This document shows positions 15,269 through 22,564 of a DNA stretch of 64,000 nt, in pieces. Positions within the stretch are counted from its first letter, which is position 1. Every line of letters starts with the position of its first letter. Origin of the DNA: Gp6-AA40 sp035492455 (GTDB lineage Bacteria; Acidobacteriota; Vicinamibacteria; Vicinamibacterales; UBA2999); NCBI GenBank assembly GCA_035492455.1, contig DATJJE010000020.1, positions 45,993 through 109,992 on the forward strand, in the 5' to 3' direction. The position numbers and the translations under genes were made by a program. Below the pieces are notes generated by a model, which worked only from the letters and a program-made list of their open reading frames with translations, had not been told where the DNA came from and searched no databases.

Positions 15269-16348
15269 ATGAAGCTGCGTGAGCTGGCCGAACGGCTTGC
15301 CTGCCGCCTTGAAGGCGACGGCGAGATCGACATCGTGCGCGTGTCGGGGATCGATGCCGCCGAACCCGGCGACCTCACCTTCGTCGCCAATCCGAAGTAT
15401 CTGTCTGCGCTATCGACGACACGCGCGTCCGCCGTGTTGCTGCGCGACGACGCAACCCTCGATGTCGCCGCGGACAAGCCAAAATCAGCGCCTGCGGTGC
15501 TGCGCACGGCGGATCCGTATCTGGCGTTCGCGCGCGCCGTCGGCATCTTCGCCCCCCAGTGGAGGCCGCAGCCTGGCGTGCACGCGATGGCCGCCATCGC
15601 ACACGACGCACAGCTTGGCTCGGACGTATCAATCGGTGCCTTCGTTGCCGTCGGCGAGGGCGCTACCATCGGCGAGCGGACGATCGTGTTCCCCAACGTG
15701 ACCATCGGCCCCGGCGCCCGTATTGGTGCGGACTGCGTCATTCATTCGAACGTCGCCATCCGCGAGCGCGTGACGCTCGGCGATCGCGTCATCCTGCAGA
15801 ACGGCGTCGTCATCGGTGGCGACGGCTACGGCTTTGTCCGCCGCGGCGACGGCACGCACGAGAAGATTCCTCAGGTCGCTACCGTGGTCATCGAAGACGA
15901 CGTGGAGCTGGGTGCCAATGCGACGGTCGATCGTCCCGCAGTGGGCGAGACACGCATCAAAGCGGGGACGAAGATCGACAATCTCGTACAGATCGCGCAC
16001 GGAGTGACCGTTGGCCGCAATGTCCTGATGGCGGCGCAGGTCGGTATCGCGGGGAGCACAGACGTCGGTGACGACGTGATGTTCGGCGGTCAGGTGGGCG
16101 TCGGCGGCCATCTCACCATCGGACGTGGGGTGGTCGCCGTCGGACAGTCCGGCATTACCAACTCCGTTGAGGCCGGCGCGATGGTCGCCGGGTATCCCGC
16201 AATCGACGCGCGCGAATGGCGTCGCGCGTCGGCCGTCTTCCGCCGTCTCCCCGAATTGAAGAAGCGCATCCAACAGCTGGAGGCCCGTCTCGCGCAGCTC
16301 GCCGGACCCGGCGACCTTGCCCGAGACCCGTCGAAGGAATCCGATTGA
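15269..16348 (+). CDS. lpxD: UDP-3-O-(3-hydroxyacyl)glucosamine N-acyltransferase
   Basis: Third acyl-transfer step of lipid A synthesis, moving a hydroxyacyl chain from ACP to the 2-amino group of UDP-GlcN derivatives. The 359-residue protein has the uridine-binding N-terminal domain (MKLRELAERLACRLEGDGE, AEPGDLTFVANPKYL), a long left-handed beta-helix of hexapeptide repeats (about residues 105-300; IGAFVAVGEGATIGERTIVFP, IGGDGYGFVR, NLVQIAHGVTVGRN) containing the catalytic His in IAHGV, and a C-terminal helical arm. fabZ and lpxA, usual neighbours, are absent. The TGA stop overlaps the TTG start of the next gene. Confidence 0.97.
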   Translation: MKLRELAERLACRLEGDGEIDIVRVSGIDAAEPGDLTFVANPKYLSALSTTRASAVLLRDDATLDVAADKPKSAPAVLRTADPYLAFARAVGIFAPQWRPQPGVHAMAAIAHDAQLGSDVSIGAFVAVGEGATIGERTIVFPNVTIGPGARIGADCVIHSNVAIRERVTLGDRVILQNGVVIGGDGYGFVRRGDGTHEKIPQVATVVIEDDVELGANATVDRPAVGETRIKAGTKIDNLVQIAHGVTVGRNVLMAAQVGIAGSTDVGDDVMFGGQVGVGGHLTIGRGVVAVGQSGITNSVEAGAMVAGYPAIDAREWRRASAVFRRLPELKKRIQQLEARLAQLAGPGDLARDPSKESD

Positions 16349-17103
16349 TCCGCCGCTCACTCACGCTCGTCGCCCTCTTCGCATGCGCCCACCCGGCGTA
16401 CGCGCAGGGCACTATTCAGTTCTTTCCTCGATACGACTTCCATCTCGGTGCTGAACGACTATCGCAGTCCGATCCGCGATTCGTGTGGGACACGAACTTC
16501 GGCGGCGATATGGACTTCGTTGATTACGGCCGCGGGCGGGCAACGTTTGCCGCCAACTATGAAGCGGTGCTCGGCAAGGAGTTCCGAGCGTTCGATCCGA
16601 ATCAGGGCGACTATCTTCTCGATACGTCGTTATCGGGACGGGTGCACGGCTACGAGTTCGCCGCGCTCCTGCATCACACCTCACGTCACCTGGGCGATCG
16701 GTTCAAACGGATTCCGGTCGCCTGGAACATGTTCGGCGTCACGGCCGCTCACGACGTCAAGCACGGTCGGCTGACGATGCGGGCGCGTGGGGACATGCTC
16801 GGTGTGCTGGCGAAATCGAATGTTGACTACAACTGGGAGGCGAATGCCGGCGCGGATGCGCGCGTCGAGCTGCGACCGCACATCAGCATCATCTATGGCG
16901 GCAACGCCCGGTTCGTGGGCGTCGATGGCACCGGCGGCCGCGGCACGCAGCAAGGCGGTCGCGTGGAAAGCGGCCTCCGTCTCGAAGGGGAGCGCGGCGC
17001 GATCGAGCTGGTGGTGGCCGCGGAACGCCGCATCGACGCCTATCCGCTCGATGTTTCTTCGCTGAGCTGGGTGAGCGCCGGTTTCCGCTTTGTCAGCCGC
17101 TAG
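16345..17103 (+). CDS. Exported, probable outer-membrane beta-barrel protein
   Basis: I do not recognise the family with certainty. The 252-residue protein begins with a signal peptide (MIRRSLTLVALFACAHPAYAQG) and then shows alternating polar/aromatic strands and a terminal aromatic-rich strand ending FRFVSR, as in barrels inserted by BamA. The block LLHHTSRHLGDRFKR resembles a motif in DUF1207 outer-membrane proteins, a tentative link. The TTG start at 16345 overlaps the lpxD stop by 4 bases, implying translational coupling to lipid A synthesis, and two M16 proteins follow. A palindromic repeat directly follows its stop. Confidence 0.6.
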   Translation: MIRRSLTLVALFACAHPAYAQGTIQFFPRYDFHLGAERLSQSDPRFVWDTNFGGDMDFVDYGRGRATFAANYEAVLGKEFRAFDPNQGDYLLDTSLSGRVHGYEFAALLHHTSRHLGDRFKRIPVAWNMFGVTAAHDVKHGRLTMRARGDMLGVLAKSNVDYNWEANAGADARVELRPHISIIYGGNARFVGVDGTGGRGTQQGGRVESGLRLEGERGAIELVVAAERRIDAYPLDVSSLSWVSAGFRFVSR

Positions 17104-17106
17104 AAA

Positions 17107-17149
17107 GGGGTCGGGACTCATTTCCGAAAACGAAATGACTCCCGACCCC
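17107..17149. repeat. Palindromic element between OM protein and M16 genes
   Basis: Nearly perfect inverted repeat: GGGGTCGGGACTCATTTCCG (17107-17126), AAAA, then the complement of GGGGTCGGGAGTCATTTCG (17131-17149). It would form a strong 18-19 bp hairpin, but no T run follows, so its use as a terminator is uncertain. It begins 3 bases after a stop codon and ends 2 bases before the next start. Confidence 0.8.
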
Positions 17150-17151
17150 CT

Positions 17152-18507
17152 ATGATGGATATGGTGAGTCGCGCTCGCATCGCATGGCTGCTGCTCCTGA
17201 CGGCCGCGCTCGGCGTAAGGCTGTCGGCCTTCGTTCACCCGCCCAAGCTGCAATACGACACCGCGACATTACCGAACGGATTGCGCGTGATCCTGTCCGA
17301 GGATCATTCAACCCCGATTGTCCACGTGTCCGTCTGGTATCACGTCGGCTCGCGTGATGAGCGTCCCGGCCGTACAGGCTTCGCACACCTGTTCGAGCAC
17401 ATGATGTTCAAGGGGTCGAAGAACGTGCAGCCCGAGTCGCACACCTCGATCATCGCGAGCATCGGCGGACGCAGCAACGCGTATACCCAGGAAGACGAGA
17501 CCGTTTTCTGGGAAACATTGCCGTCGCACTACCTGCCGCTTGCGCTGTGGCTCGAGGCGGATCGGATGGCGACGTTGCGGGTGGATCGCGACGCGTTCGA
17601 GAAAGAGCGCGAGGTGGTGAAGGAGGAGCGCCGCCTGCGCGTCGACAATCAGCCCTACGGACGGTTGAACGAGATTCTGTTTGATCACGCGTTCACCGTG
17701 CATCCGTACAAGCATCCGACGATCGGGAGCATGAAGGATCTCGAGTCGGCCTCGCTGCAGGATGTGCGCGACTTCCACGATACGTACTACGTTCCGGAAA
17801 ACGCCGTCGTCACCGTGGTCGGCGACTTCGACTCCGCGGGGGCGATGCAGCTGGTGCGTCAGTACTTCGGCCGCGTGCCGAAGGCGGCGAAGCCCGTGCC
17901 GCGCGACATTCCAAAGGAGCCGGAGCAGACTCAGGAGCGTCGGGCGACGGTGCAGGAGGAATGGCCGCTGCCGGCGGTGGTCATCGCGTATCACGTCACG
18001 TACGACGGGCATCCCGACTCGTATCCGCTGCACCTTGCGTCGAAGATTCTCTTCGACGGTGAGAGCGCGCGAATGACGCGGGATCTCGTATACGACAGGC
18101 GAATCGCCGTGGCGGCGTTCGGCAGCGCGAACATCCTGCAGGACCCCAATCTGTTTTATGCCGTCGCCATCGTCCCGGCGGGGCAGTCGCTCCAGGATGT
18201 CGAGCGCGAGATGCTCGCGCAGTTCGAAAGCGTCAAGACAGACGGTGTCACCGCGCACGAGCTCGAGCGCGCGAAGAACCAGTTCATGCGCGACTACATC
18301 ATCGGCCGCGAGAGCGACGAGCAGAAGGCGCTGCACCTGGCGCACGCCGCCGTGATCCACAACGACATCACGACCGCCGATGATGAGATCGACATCTTTC
18401 TGAAGCTGCAGACGAGCGACATTCAGCGCGTGGCGAAAACCTACTTCACCGATAAGAACCGCACCGTGCTCTACATCACGCCGAAGGCAAACGGGAGTCG
18501 GCGATGA
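17152..18507 (+). CDS. M16 family zinc metalloprotease, catalytic subunit
   Basis: Exported pitrilysin-family protease of 451 residues. After a signal-like N-terminus (SRARIAWLLLLTAALGVRLSA) comes LPNGLRVILSEDHSTPIVHVSVWY and the inverted zinc motif HLFEH at residues 79-83, with the downstream glutamate region FEKEREVVKEERR. A second, non-catalytic M16 half covers the C-terminal 200 residues (VEREMLAQFESVKTDGVT). The size fits one half of a two-protein M16 enzyme. The following gene, overlapping by 4 bases, encodes an M16 homologue lacking HxxEH, as in bacterial M16B heterodimers. Start could be any of three near-adjacent in-frame codons (17152, 17155, 17161). Confidence 0.93.
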   Translation: MMDMVSRARIAWLLLLTAALGVRLSAFVHPPKLQYDTATLPNGLRVILSEDHSTPIVHVSVWYHVGSRDERPGRTGFAHLFEHMMFKGSKNVQPESHTSIIASIGGRSNAYTQEDETVFWETLPSHYLPLALWLEADRMATLRVDRDAFEKEREVVKEERRLRVDNQPYGRLNEILFDHAFTVHPYKHPTIGSMKDLESASLQDVRDFHDTYYVPENAVVTVVGDFDSAGAMQLVRQYFGRVPKAAKPVPRDIPKEPEQTQERRATVQEEWPLPAVVIAYHVTYDGHPDSYPLHLASKILFDGESARMTRDLVYDRRIAVAAFGSANILQDPNLFYAVAIVPAGQSLQDVEREMLAQFESVKTDGVTAHELERAKNQFMRDYIIGRESDEQKALHLAHAAVIHNDITTADDEIDIFLKLQTSDIQRVAKTYFTDKNRTVLYITPKANGSRR

Positions 18508-20810
18508 AATTCCAAGCTGCAAATTCCAGGCTCCAGGTGCCAATCGTTTGTCTGTTGGGGCTTGGAATTTGGGTTTTTGGATTTTCGGGCCAGGCTCGAG
18601 CGCAAGCGCGAGACTGGCCAGCAGAGCAGCCGCCGCGCCCGTTGGCGGCGCATGAAGTGTCATTCCCGCCGTACGAAATCCGCACGCTTGGCAACGGCAT
18701 GCGTGTCGTCGCTGTGCTGCACCACGAGCAGCCCGCGGTCAGCATCCGGCTGCTCGTCGGTGCCGGTTCGGCGCAGGACTCGAAAGGCAAGAGCGGCGTC
18801 GCAAATCTGATGGCGTTGCTGCTCGATCAGGGAACGACGACGCGCAGCGCCAAGGACATTGCCGACCAGATCGACTTCATCGGCGGGGACCTGGGAACTG
18901 GCGCGGCGACGGATCTCTCGTTCGTCAACGCCATCGTGATGAAGGATTCGTTCCAGACCGGAATGGACCTCGTTGCCGACGTGGCGCACAACCCCGCGTT
19001 TGCGCCCGAGGAAATCGCGCGGCAGAAAGATCAGGTGCTGTCGTCGCTGCGTGTGAACGCCGGCGACACCGGTTACATCGCGGACACGGTGTTCGACCGC
19101 CTCGTCTACGGATTTCATCCGTACGGGCTGCCGGGCGTGGGCACCGAGGATTCGCTCGAATCATTGACGCGTGACGATCTGGTTGCGTTCCACCACCAGT
19201 ACTTCATTCCCAACAACATGGTGCTGGCGATCGTCGGCGACATCACAAGCGACGAGGCGTTTGCCGCGGCCGAACGAGTATTCGGGGCCTGGGCGCGTGG
19301 CACCCTGCCGCCAGCGACTGCCGTCGATCCGCCAGCACCGGCGCGCCGCATCGTCATCGTCGATAAGCCCGACGCGGTGCAAACGAGCATTCGCGTCGGT
19401 CAGATCGCCATCCCGCGCAAACATCCCGACTACATGGCCTGGGACCTGGCGATGAAGATCCTCGGCGGTGAAGGCGCCAACCGGCTGCACCAGGTGCTGC
19501 GGTCGCAGTACGGCCTGACCTACGGCGCCGAGGCGAACAGCGAAGCGCGCAAAGAGGGCGGCGATTTCGTCGCCGAAACCGAGACACGGACGGACACGAC
19601 GGGCCAGGCGCTGCGCCTGATGATCGATGAGGTGTCACGGCTGGTGCGCGAACGCGTCGGCGAGCGCGAGCTTGCGGATGCGCAGGCCTATCTGGCCGGC
19701 AGCTTCCCGCTGACGATCGAGACGCCCGATCAGATCGCCACGCAGGTCCTTAATGTGCTGTTCTACGACCTGCCGATCTCCGAAATCGGTACGTTCCGTG
19801 AGCGTGTGCTCGCCGTCAACCCGGATGATATCCAGCGAGTGGCGCGGCAGTACGTCAAGCCCGATCGTCTGTCGATCGTCCTGGTCGGCAACGCACGCGC
19901 CTTCGTTTCGCAGTTGATTGAAATGGGCTTCAACGGCTACGAGGTGATCTCGGCGAATCAGCTCGATGTGATGTCGCCGTCGTTGAAACGCGAACGTCCG
20001 CAGCCAGCACAGCGTCGAGGGGCGTTCGAACCGTTCGGATCGTTCGAGCCGTTCGGACGTTCGCGCGTTGCCTACGGCGAGTCATCGGCGACGCAGAACA
20101 CGCAGAACCAGAACGTTCCGAACGGTTCGAACGTCTCGAACGATCCGAACGATCCGAACGACCTGATCCGTCGCCTGGTCCAGGCCAAAGGCGGACTGGA
20201 AGCGCTCAAAGCTATTCGCACCGTGGTAGTCGATGCCGATATGTCGGTGAACACGGTGCGTGGGCCCACGATCATTCCGACGAAGACCTACGTGGTCTAT
20301 CCCGACAAGTTCCGCGTCGATGCCACATTCGCCGGACAGCAAAGTATTCAGGCCTATAACAGCGGTGCGGCGTGGGTAAAAGATCCGGCGGGCGTGTCCG
20401 CTGCGCCGCCGGCGATGCGCGACGACTTTGCCGCCACCGTGAGGCGCGACACGTTTCCACTTCTCATCGCCGCGGCCGAGGGGCGATTGATGGTGCGCCT
20501 GGTCGCTGACGAGGCGAAGGACCCGACCTTGAAAGTCGTCGAAGTGAGCGGCAACGGCCTGAGCGCGGTGCGGCTCTACCTCGACCGCGACTACCGCATC
20601 GTTCGGCAGACGTATTCGACGCCAGGTCCGGACGGTCGGCCCGCGCAGGCTGAGGAGCTGTTCTCCGACTACCGGAAGGTGAGCGGCATCGATGTACCGT
20701 TCAAGGCAACGGTCCTCCGCAACGGACAGCAGATTCTCGAGCGCACGCTGAAGAGCGTCACATTCAACACCACGATCGACCCGATGCTCTTCCAACAGCC
20801 GCTCCGGTAA
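18504..20810 (+). CDS. Non-catalytic M16 protein fused to lipoprotein-sorting-like domain
   Basis: 768 residues in three parts. Residues 1-35 are a signal peptide largely encoded by an inverted repeat (18506-18585). Residues about 50-500 form an M16 pair of halves: LGNGMRVVAVLHHEQPAVSIRLLV is typical, but HxxEH is replaced by NLMALLLDQG, so it should be proteolytically inactive; FVAETETRTDTTGQALRLMIDEV supports the family. Residues about 507-553 are a low-complexity linker (EPFGSFEPFG, NVSNDPNDPNDL) made from a second inverted repeat. Residues about 555-768 (VQAKGGLEALKAIRTVVVDAD, YPDKFRVDATFAG, FSDYRKVSGIDVPFKATV) resemble outer-membrane lipoprotein-sorting or LolA-like folds. It overlaps the catalytic partner by 4 bases. 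Confidence 0.88.
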   Translation: MKFQAANSRLQVPIVCLLGLGIWVFGFSGQARAQARDWPAEQPPRPLAAHEVSFPPYEIRTLGNGMRVVAVLHHEQPAVSIRLLVGAGSAQDSKGKSGVANLMALLLDQGTTTRSAKDIADQIDFIGGDLGTGAATDLSFVNAIVMKDSFQTGMDLVADVAHNPAFAPEEIARQKDQVLSSLRVNAGDTGYIADTVFDRLVYGFHPYGLPGVGTEDSLESLTRDDLVAFHHQYFIPNNMVLAIVGDITSDEAFAAAERVFGAWARGTLPPATAVDPPAPARRIVIVDKPDAVQTSIRVGQIAIPRKHPDYMAWDLAMKILGGEGANRLHQVLRSQYGLTYGAEANSEARKEGGDFVAETETRTDTTGQALRLMIDEVSRLVRERVGERELADAQAYLAGSFPLTIETPDQIATQVLNVLFYDLPISEIGTFRERVLAVNPDDIQRVARQYVKPDRLSIVLVGNARAFVSQLIEMGFNGYEVISANQLDVMSPSLKRERPQPAQRRGAFEPFGSFEPFGRSRVAYGESSATQNTQNQNVPNGSNVSNDPNDPNDLIRRLVQAKGGLEALKAIRTVVVDADMSVNTVRGPTIIPTKTYVVYPDKFRVDATFAGQQSIQAYNSGAAWVKDPAGVSAAPPAMRDDFAATVRRDTFPLLIAAAEGRLMVRLVADEAKDPTLKVVEVSGNGLSAVRLYLDRDYRIVRQTYSTPGPDGRPAQAEELFSDYRKVSGIDVPFKATVLRNGQQILERTLKSVTFNTTIDPMLFQQPLR
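18506..18585. repeat. AAATTCCAAG inverted repeat encoding a signal peptide
   Basis: Imperfect inverted repeat with arms of about 30 bases: left arm from the last base of the start codon (words AAATTCCAAGCTGCAAA, TTCCAGGCTCCAGG), right arm 18554-18585 (GGGGCTTGGAATTTGGG, TTTTTGGATTTTC). It shares 17 identical bases, AAATTCCAAGCTGCAAA (18507-18523), with the complement of 35259-35275. The right arm encodes LGLGIWVFGFS, the hydrophobic core of the signal peptide. Confidence 0.8.
20024..20161. repeat. GTTCG-word inverted repeat encoding a protein linker
   Basis: Left arm about 20024-20063 (GTTCGAACCGTTCGGATCGT and GTTCGAGCCGTTCGGACG) and right arm 20111-20161 (GAACGTTCCGAACGGTTCG, then three copies of CGAACGATC-type words). 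The arms are complementary with a few mismatches, including 17 identical bases CGTTCGGATCGTTCGAG, separated by about 47 bases. The repeat is in frame within the M16 fusion protein. Confidence 0.82.
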
Positions 20811-20821
20811 TTCCACAGCCA

Positions 20822-21973
20822 ATGCGCATCATGGTCTCGTGCGGCGAGCCCTCCGGTGATCTGTACGCCGGCGCGCTCGTCTCGGAGATCCTTCGACGGC
20901 AGCCGTCAGCGGAAGTCTTCGGTTTTGGCGGCCAGCATCTGGCGGGTGCCGGTGCGCGTCTCATCGGCGATTTCAAGGGCCTTTCGGTCACGGGTCTCAC
21001 CGAGGCTGTCCGCGTGCTGCCACGATCGTTTGCGATGCTTCGTCTGCTGACCGCCGCGGCCCGCGAGCAGCGCCCAGACGTCTTCGTCGCCATCGACTTT
21101 CCCGACTTCAACTTCCGCTTGATGGCCGCGCTGCACCGCCTCGGCATCCCAATCGTCTACTACATCAGCCCTCAACTCTGGGCTTGGCGCAGCGGACGGA
21201 TGCGGACAATGAAGCGGTACGTGAGTCGCGTCCTCGTGATCTTTCCGTTCGAAGAGGAGCTGTATCGGCGGGAAGGCATACCGGTCGACTTTGTCGGGCA
21301 TCCGCTTGTCGACCTCGTAGGAGTGCGGCAGCCGCGCGCCGCGCTGCTGCGCGAGCACGGGTTGGATCCGTCCGCGCCCACCGTCGCGCTGCTGCCTGGC
21401 AGTCGCGCCAACGAACTGCACCGCATCGTTCCCGGCATCGCTGCGTCGCTTCCCCTCATTCGCAGTCGCGTGCCGAACGTGCAGTTCATTGTCGCCGCCG
21501 CGCCGAATCTGGACGATGCGCTTTTCGCTCCCTTATTGACACGAGGGGCCGGCTTCAGCCCGCCCGTCGTCATTCGCAACGCGACCGATGATGTGCTCGC
21601 CGCATCAGACGTCGTGATCACCGCGTCGGGCACGGCGACGGTTCAAGCGGCGCTGCACCAGCGTCCGATGGTCGTCGTCTACAAGCTGTCGCCGCTGACG
21701 TATCGCATCGGTAAGCCGTTCGTGCGAGTCGACACGTACGCGATGCCGAATCTTGTTGCCGCGAAGCGTGTCGTGCCGGAGCTGATTCAGGAAGATTTCA
21801 CGCCGCAGCGAGTCGCACAGGAAACCGTTCGGCTTCTCAGTGACCAAGGCTTGTATCGAAGGACACAGGACGAGCTGCGGCTCGTCCGTGAGAGGCTCGG
21901 CGAACCCGGCGCCAGCGGTCGTGCTGCCGACGCCGTGCTCGCTGTTGCGGTTAGATCTTCGTCTTCAGCGTAG
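20822..21973 (+). CDS. lpxB: Lipid-A-disaccharide synthase
   Basis: Family 19 glycosyltransferase that joins UDP-diacylglucosamine and lipid X into the lipid A disaccharide at the inner membrane. The 383-residue protein shows MRIMVSCGEPSGDLYAGALV, FGFGGQHLAGAGARLI, VAIDFPDFNFRLM, YYISPQLWAWRSGRMRTMKR, FVGHPLVDLV, VALLPGSRANELHRI and SGTATVQAALHQRPMVVVYK, all conserved in LpxB. It starts 11 bases after the M16 fusion gene, so it may be cotranscribed with the lpxD-M16 block. Confidence 0.97.
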   Translation: MRIMVSCGEPSGDLYAGALVSEILRRQPSAEVFGFGGQHLAGAGARLIGDFKGLSVTGLTEAVRVLPRSFAMLRLLTAAAREQRPDVFVAIDFPDFNFRLMAALHRLGIPIVYYISPQLWAWRSGRMRTMKRYVSRVLVIFPFEEELYRREGIPVDFVGHPLVDLVGVRQPRAALLREHGLDPSAPTVALLPGSRANELHRIVPGIAASLPLIRSRVPNVQFIVAAAPNLDDALFAPLLTRGAGFSPPVVIRNATDDVLAASDVVITASGTATVQAALHQRPMVVVYKLSPLTYRIGKPFVRVDTYAMPNLVAAKRVVPELIQEDFTPQRVAQETVRLLSDQGLYRRTQDELRLVRERLGEPGASGRAADAVLAVAVRSSSSA

Positions 21974-22155
21974 AGTCGTCTTCGGGCATCACGGGTCCGA
22001 CGGCAATCTGCCAGCCTGTCTACGCGTCGCGGATGAGTCCGGACGCATCTCAGGTTCATGTCGCACGTCGGTCTGTTCGGAAACGTCTGCGGTTTCGTCG
22101 TGCCCGAGGGTGGCGCCGCCACTGGTGCGGCGCTCGTCTCGACCTTGCTCAGCCA
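21974..22155. other. Intergenic region after lpxB
   Basis: 182 bases between the lpxB stop and the end of the convergent small gene. I see no terminator with a T run, no convincing ORF and no repeat of the families found elsewhere. Confidence 0.5.
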
Positions 22156-22482
22156 TCATCGCTCCGACTGATCGTTTGAGTCGCTGCTCGAGCCGCGACT
22201 CGGCAGATCCGATTGCTCGTCGCGGCTGCTCATCCCGCGATTCGAGATGCCGCTCGAGCTGCGCGACTCGCTCATGCTGGAGTTGCGTTCACCTTTGCTG
22301 CCGGTGCCGCGCTCCTGGCTGCCCATGTTGCTCGAGCCACCGCGAGTCTGTTCGCGTTCGCCCTCCGCCTGATCGCGGTGATTGTCCGGCGCGCGGCCGC
22401 TCTTGTTCTGGTCGCGGTCCGTACGCTGCTGACCCTGATGACCCTGCGTTGGCTGAGCCTGGGGGTTTTTGTTCTGGTCCAT
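22156..22482 (-). CDS. Small disordered Ser/Gln/Arg-rich protein
   Basis: Unrecognised 108-residue protein with no hydrophobic segment. It starts MDQNKNPQAQPTQGHQGQQ, and almost the whole chain is composed of Q, N, S, R, G, D and E (for example SSNMGSQERGTGSKGERNSS), which predicts intrinsic disorder. The start is fixed by GGAGG 7 bases before the ATG at 22482; longer in-frame extension would run into acnA. Composition recalls hydrophilic stress-protection proteins, but no family motif supports a function. It is divergent from acnA across 82 bases and convergent with lpxB. Confidence 0.68.
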   Translation of the reverse strand: MDQNKNPQAQPTQGHQGQQRTDRDQNKSGRAPDNHRDQAEGEREQTRGGSSNMGSQERGTGSKGERNSSMSESRSSSGISNRGMSSRDEQSDLPSRGSSSDSNDQSER

Positions 22483-22564
22483 GAGCACACCTCCAACGCA
22501 AGCGGTCGCAAACCAGGTACCCGATGGCTGACACCTCTTCAGCGAAGTATCATTCAGGATTGGT

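Noticed and set aside
20024..20161. CRISPR-like repeats
   Set aside because: The units are 9-base words with no unique spacers and read in frame through a protein; no cas genes are near.
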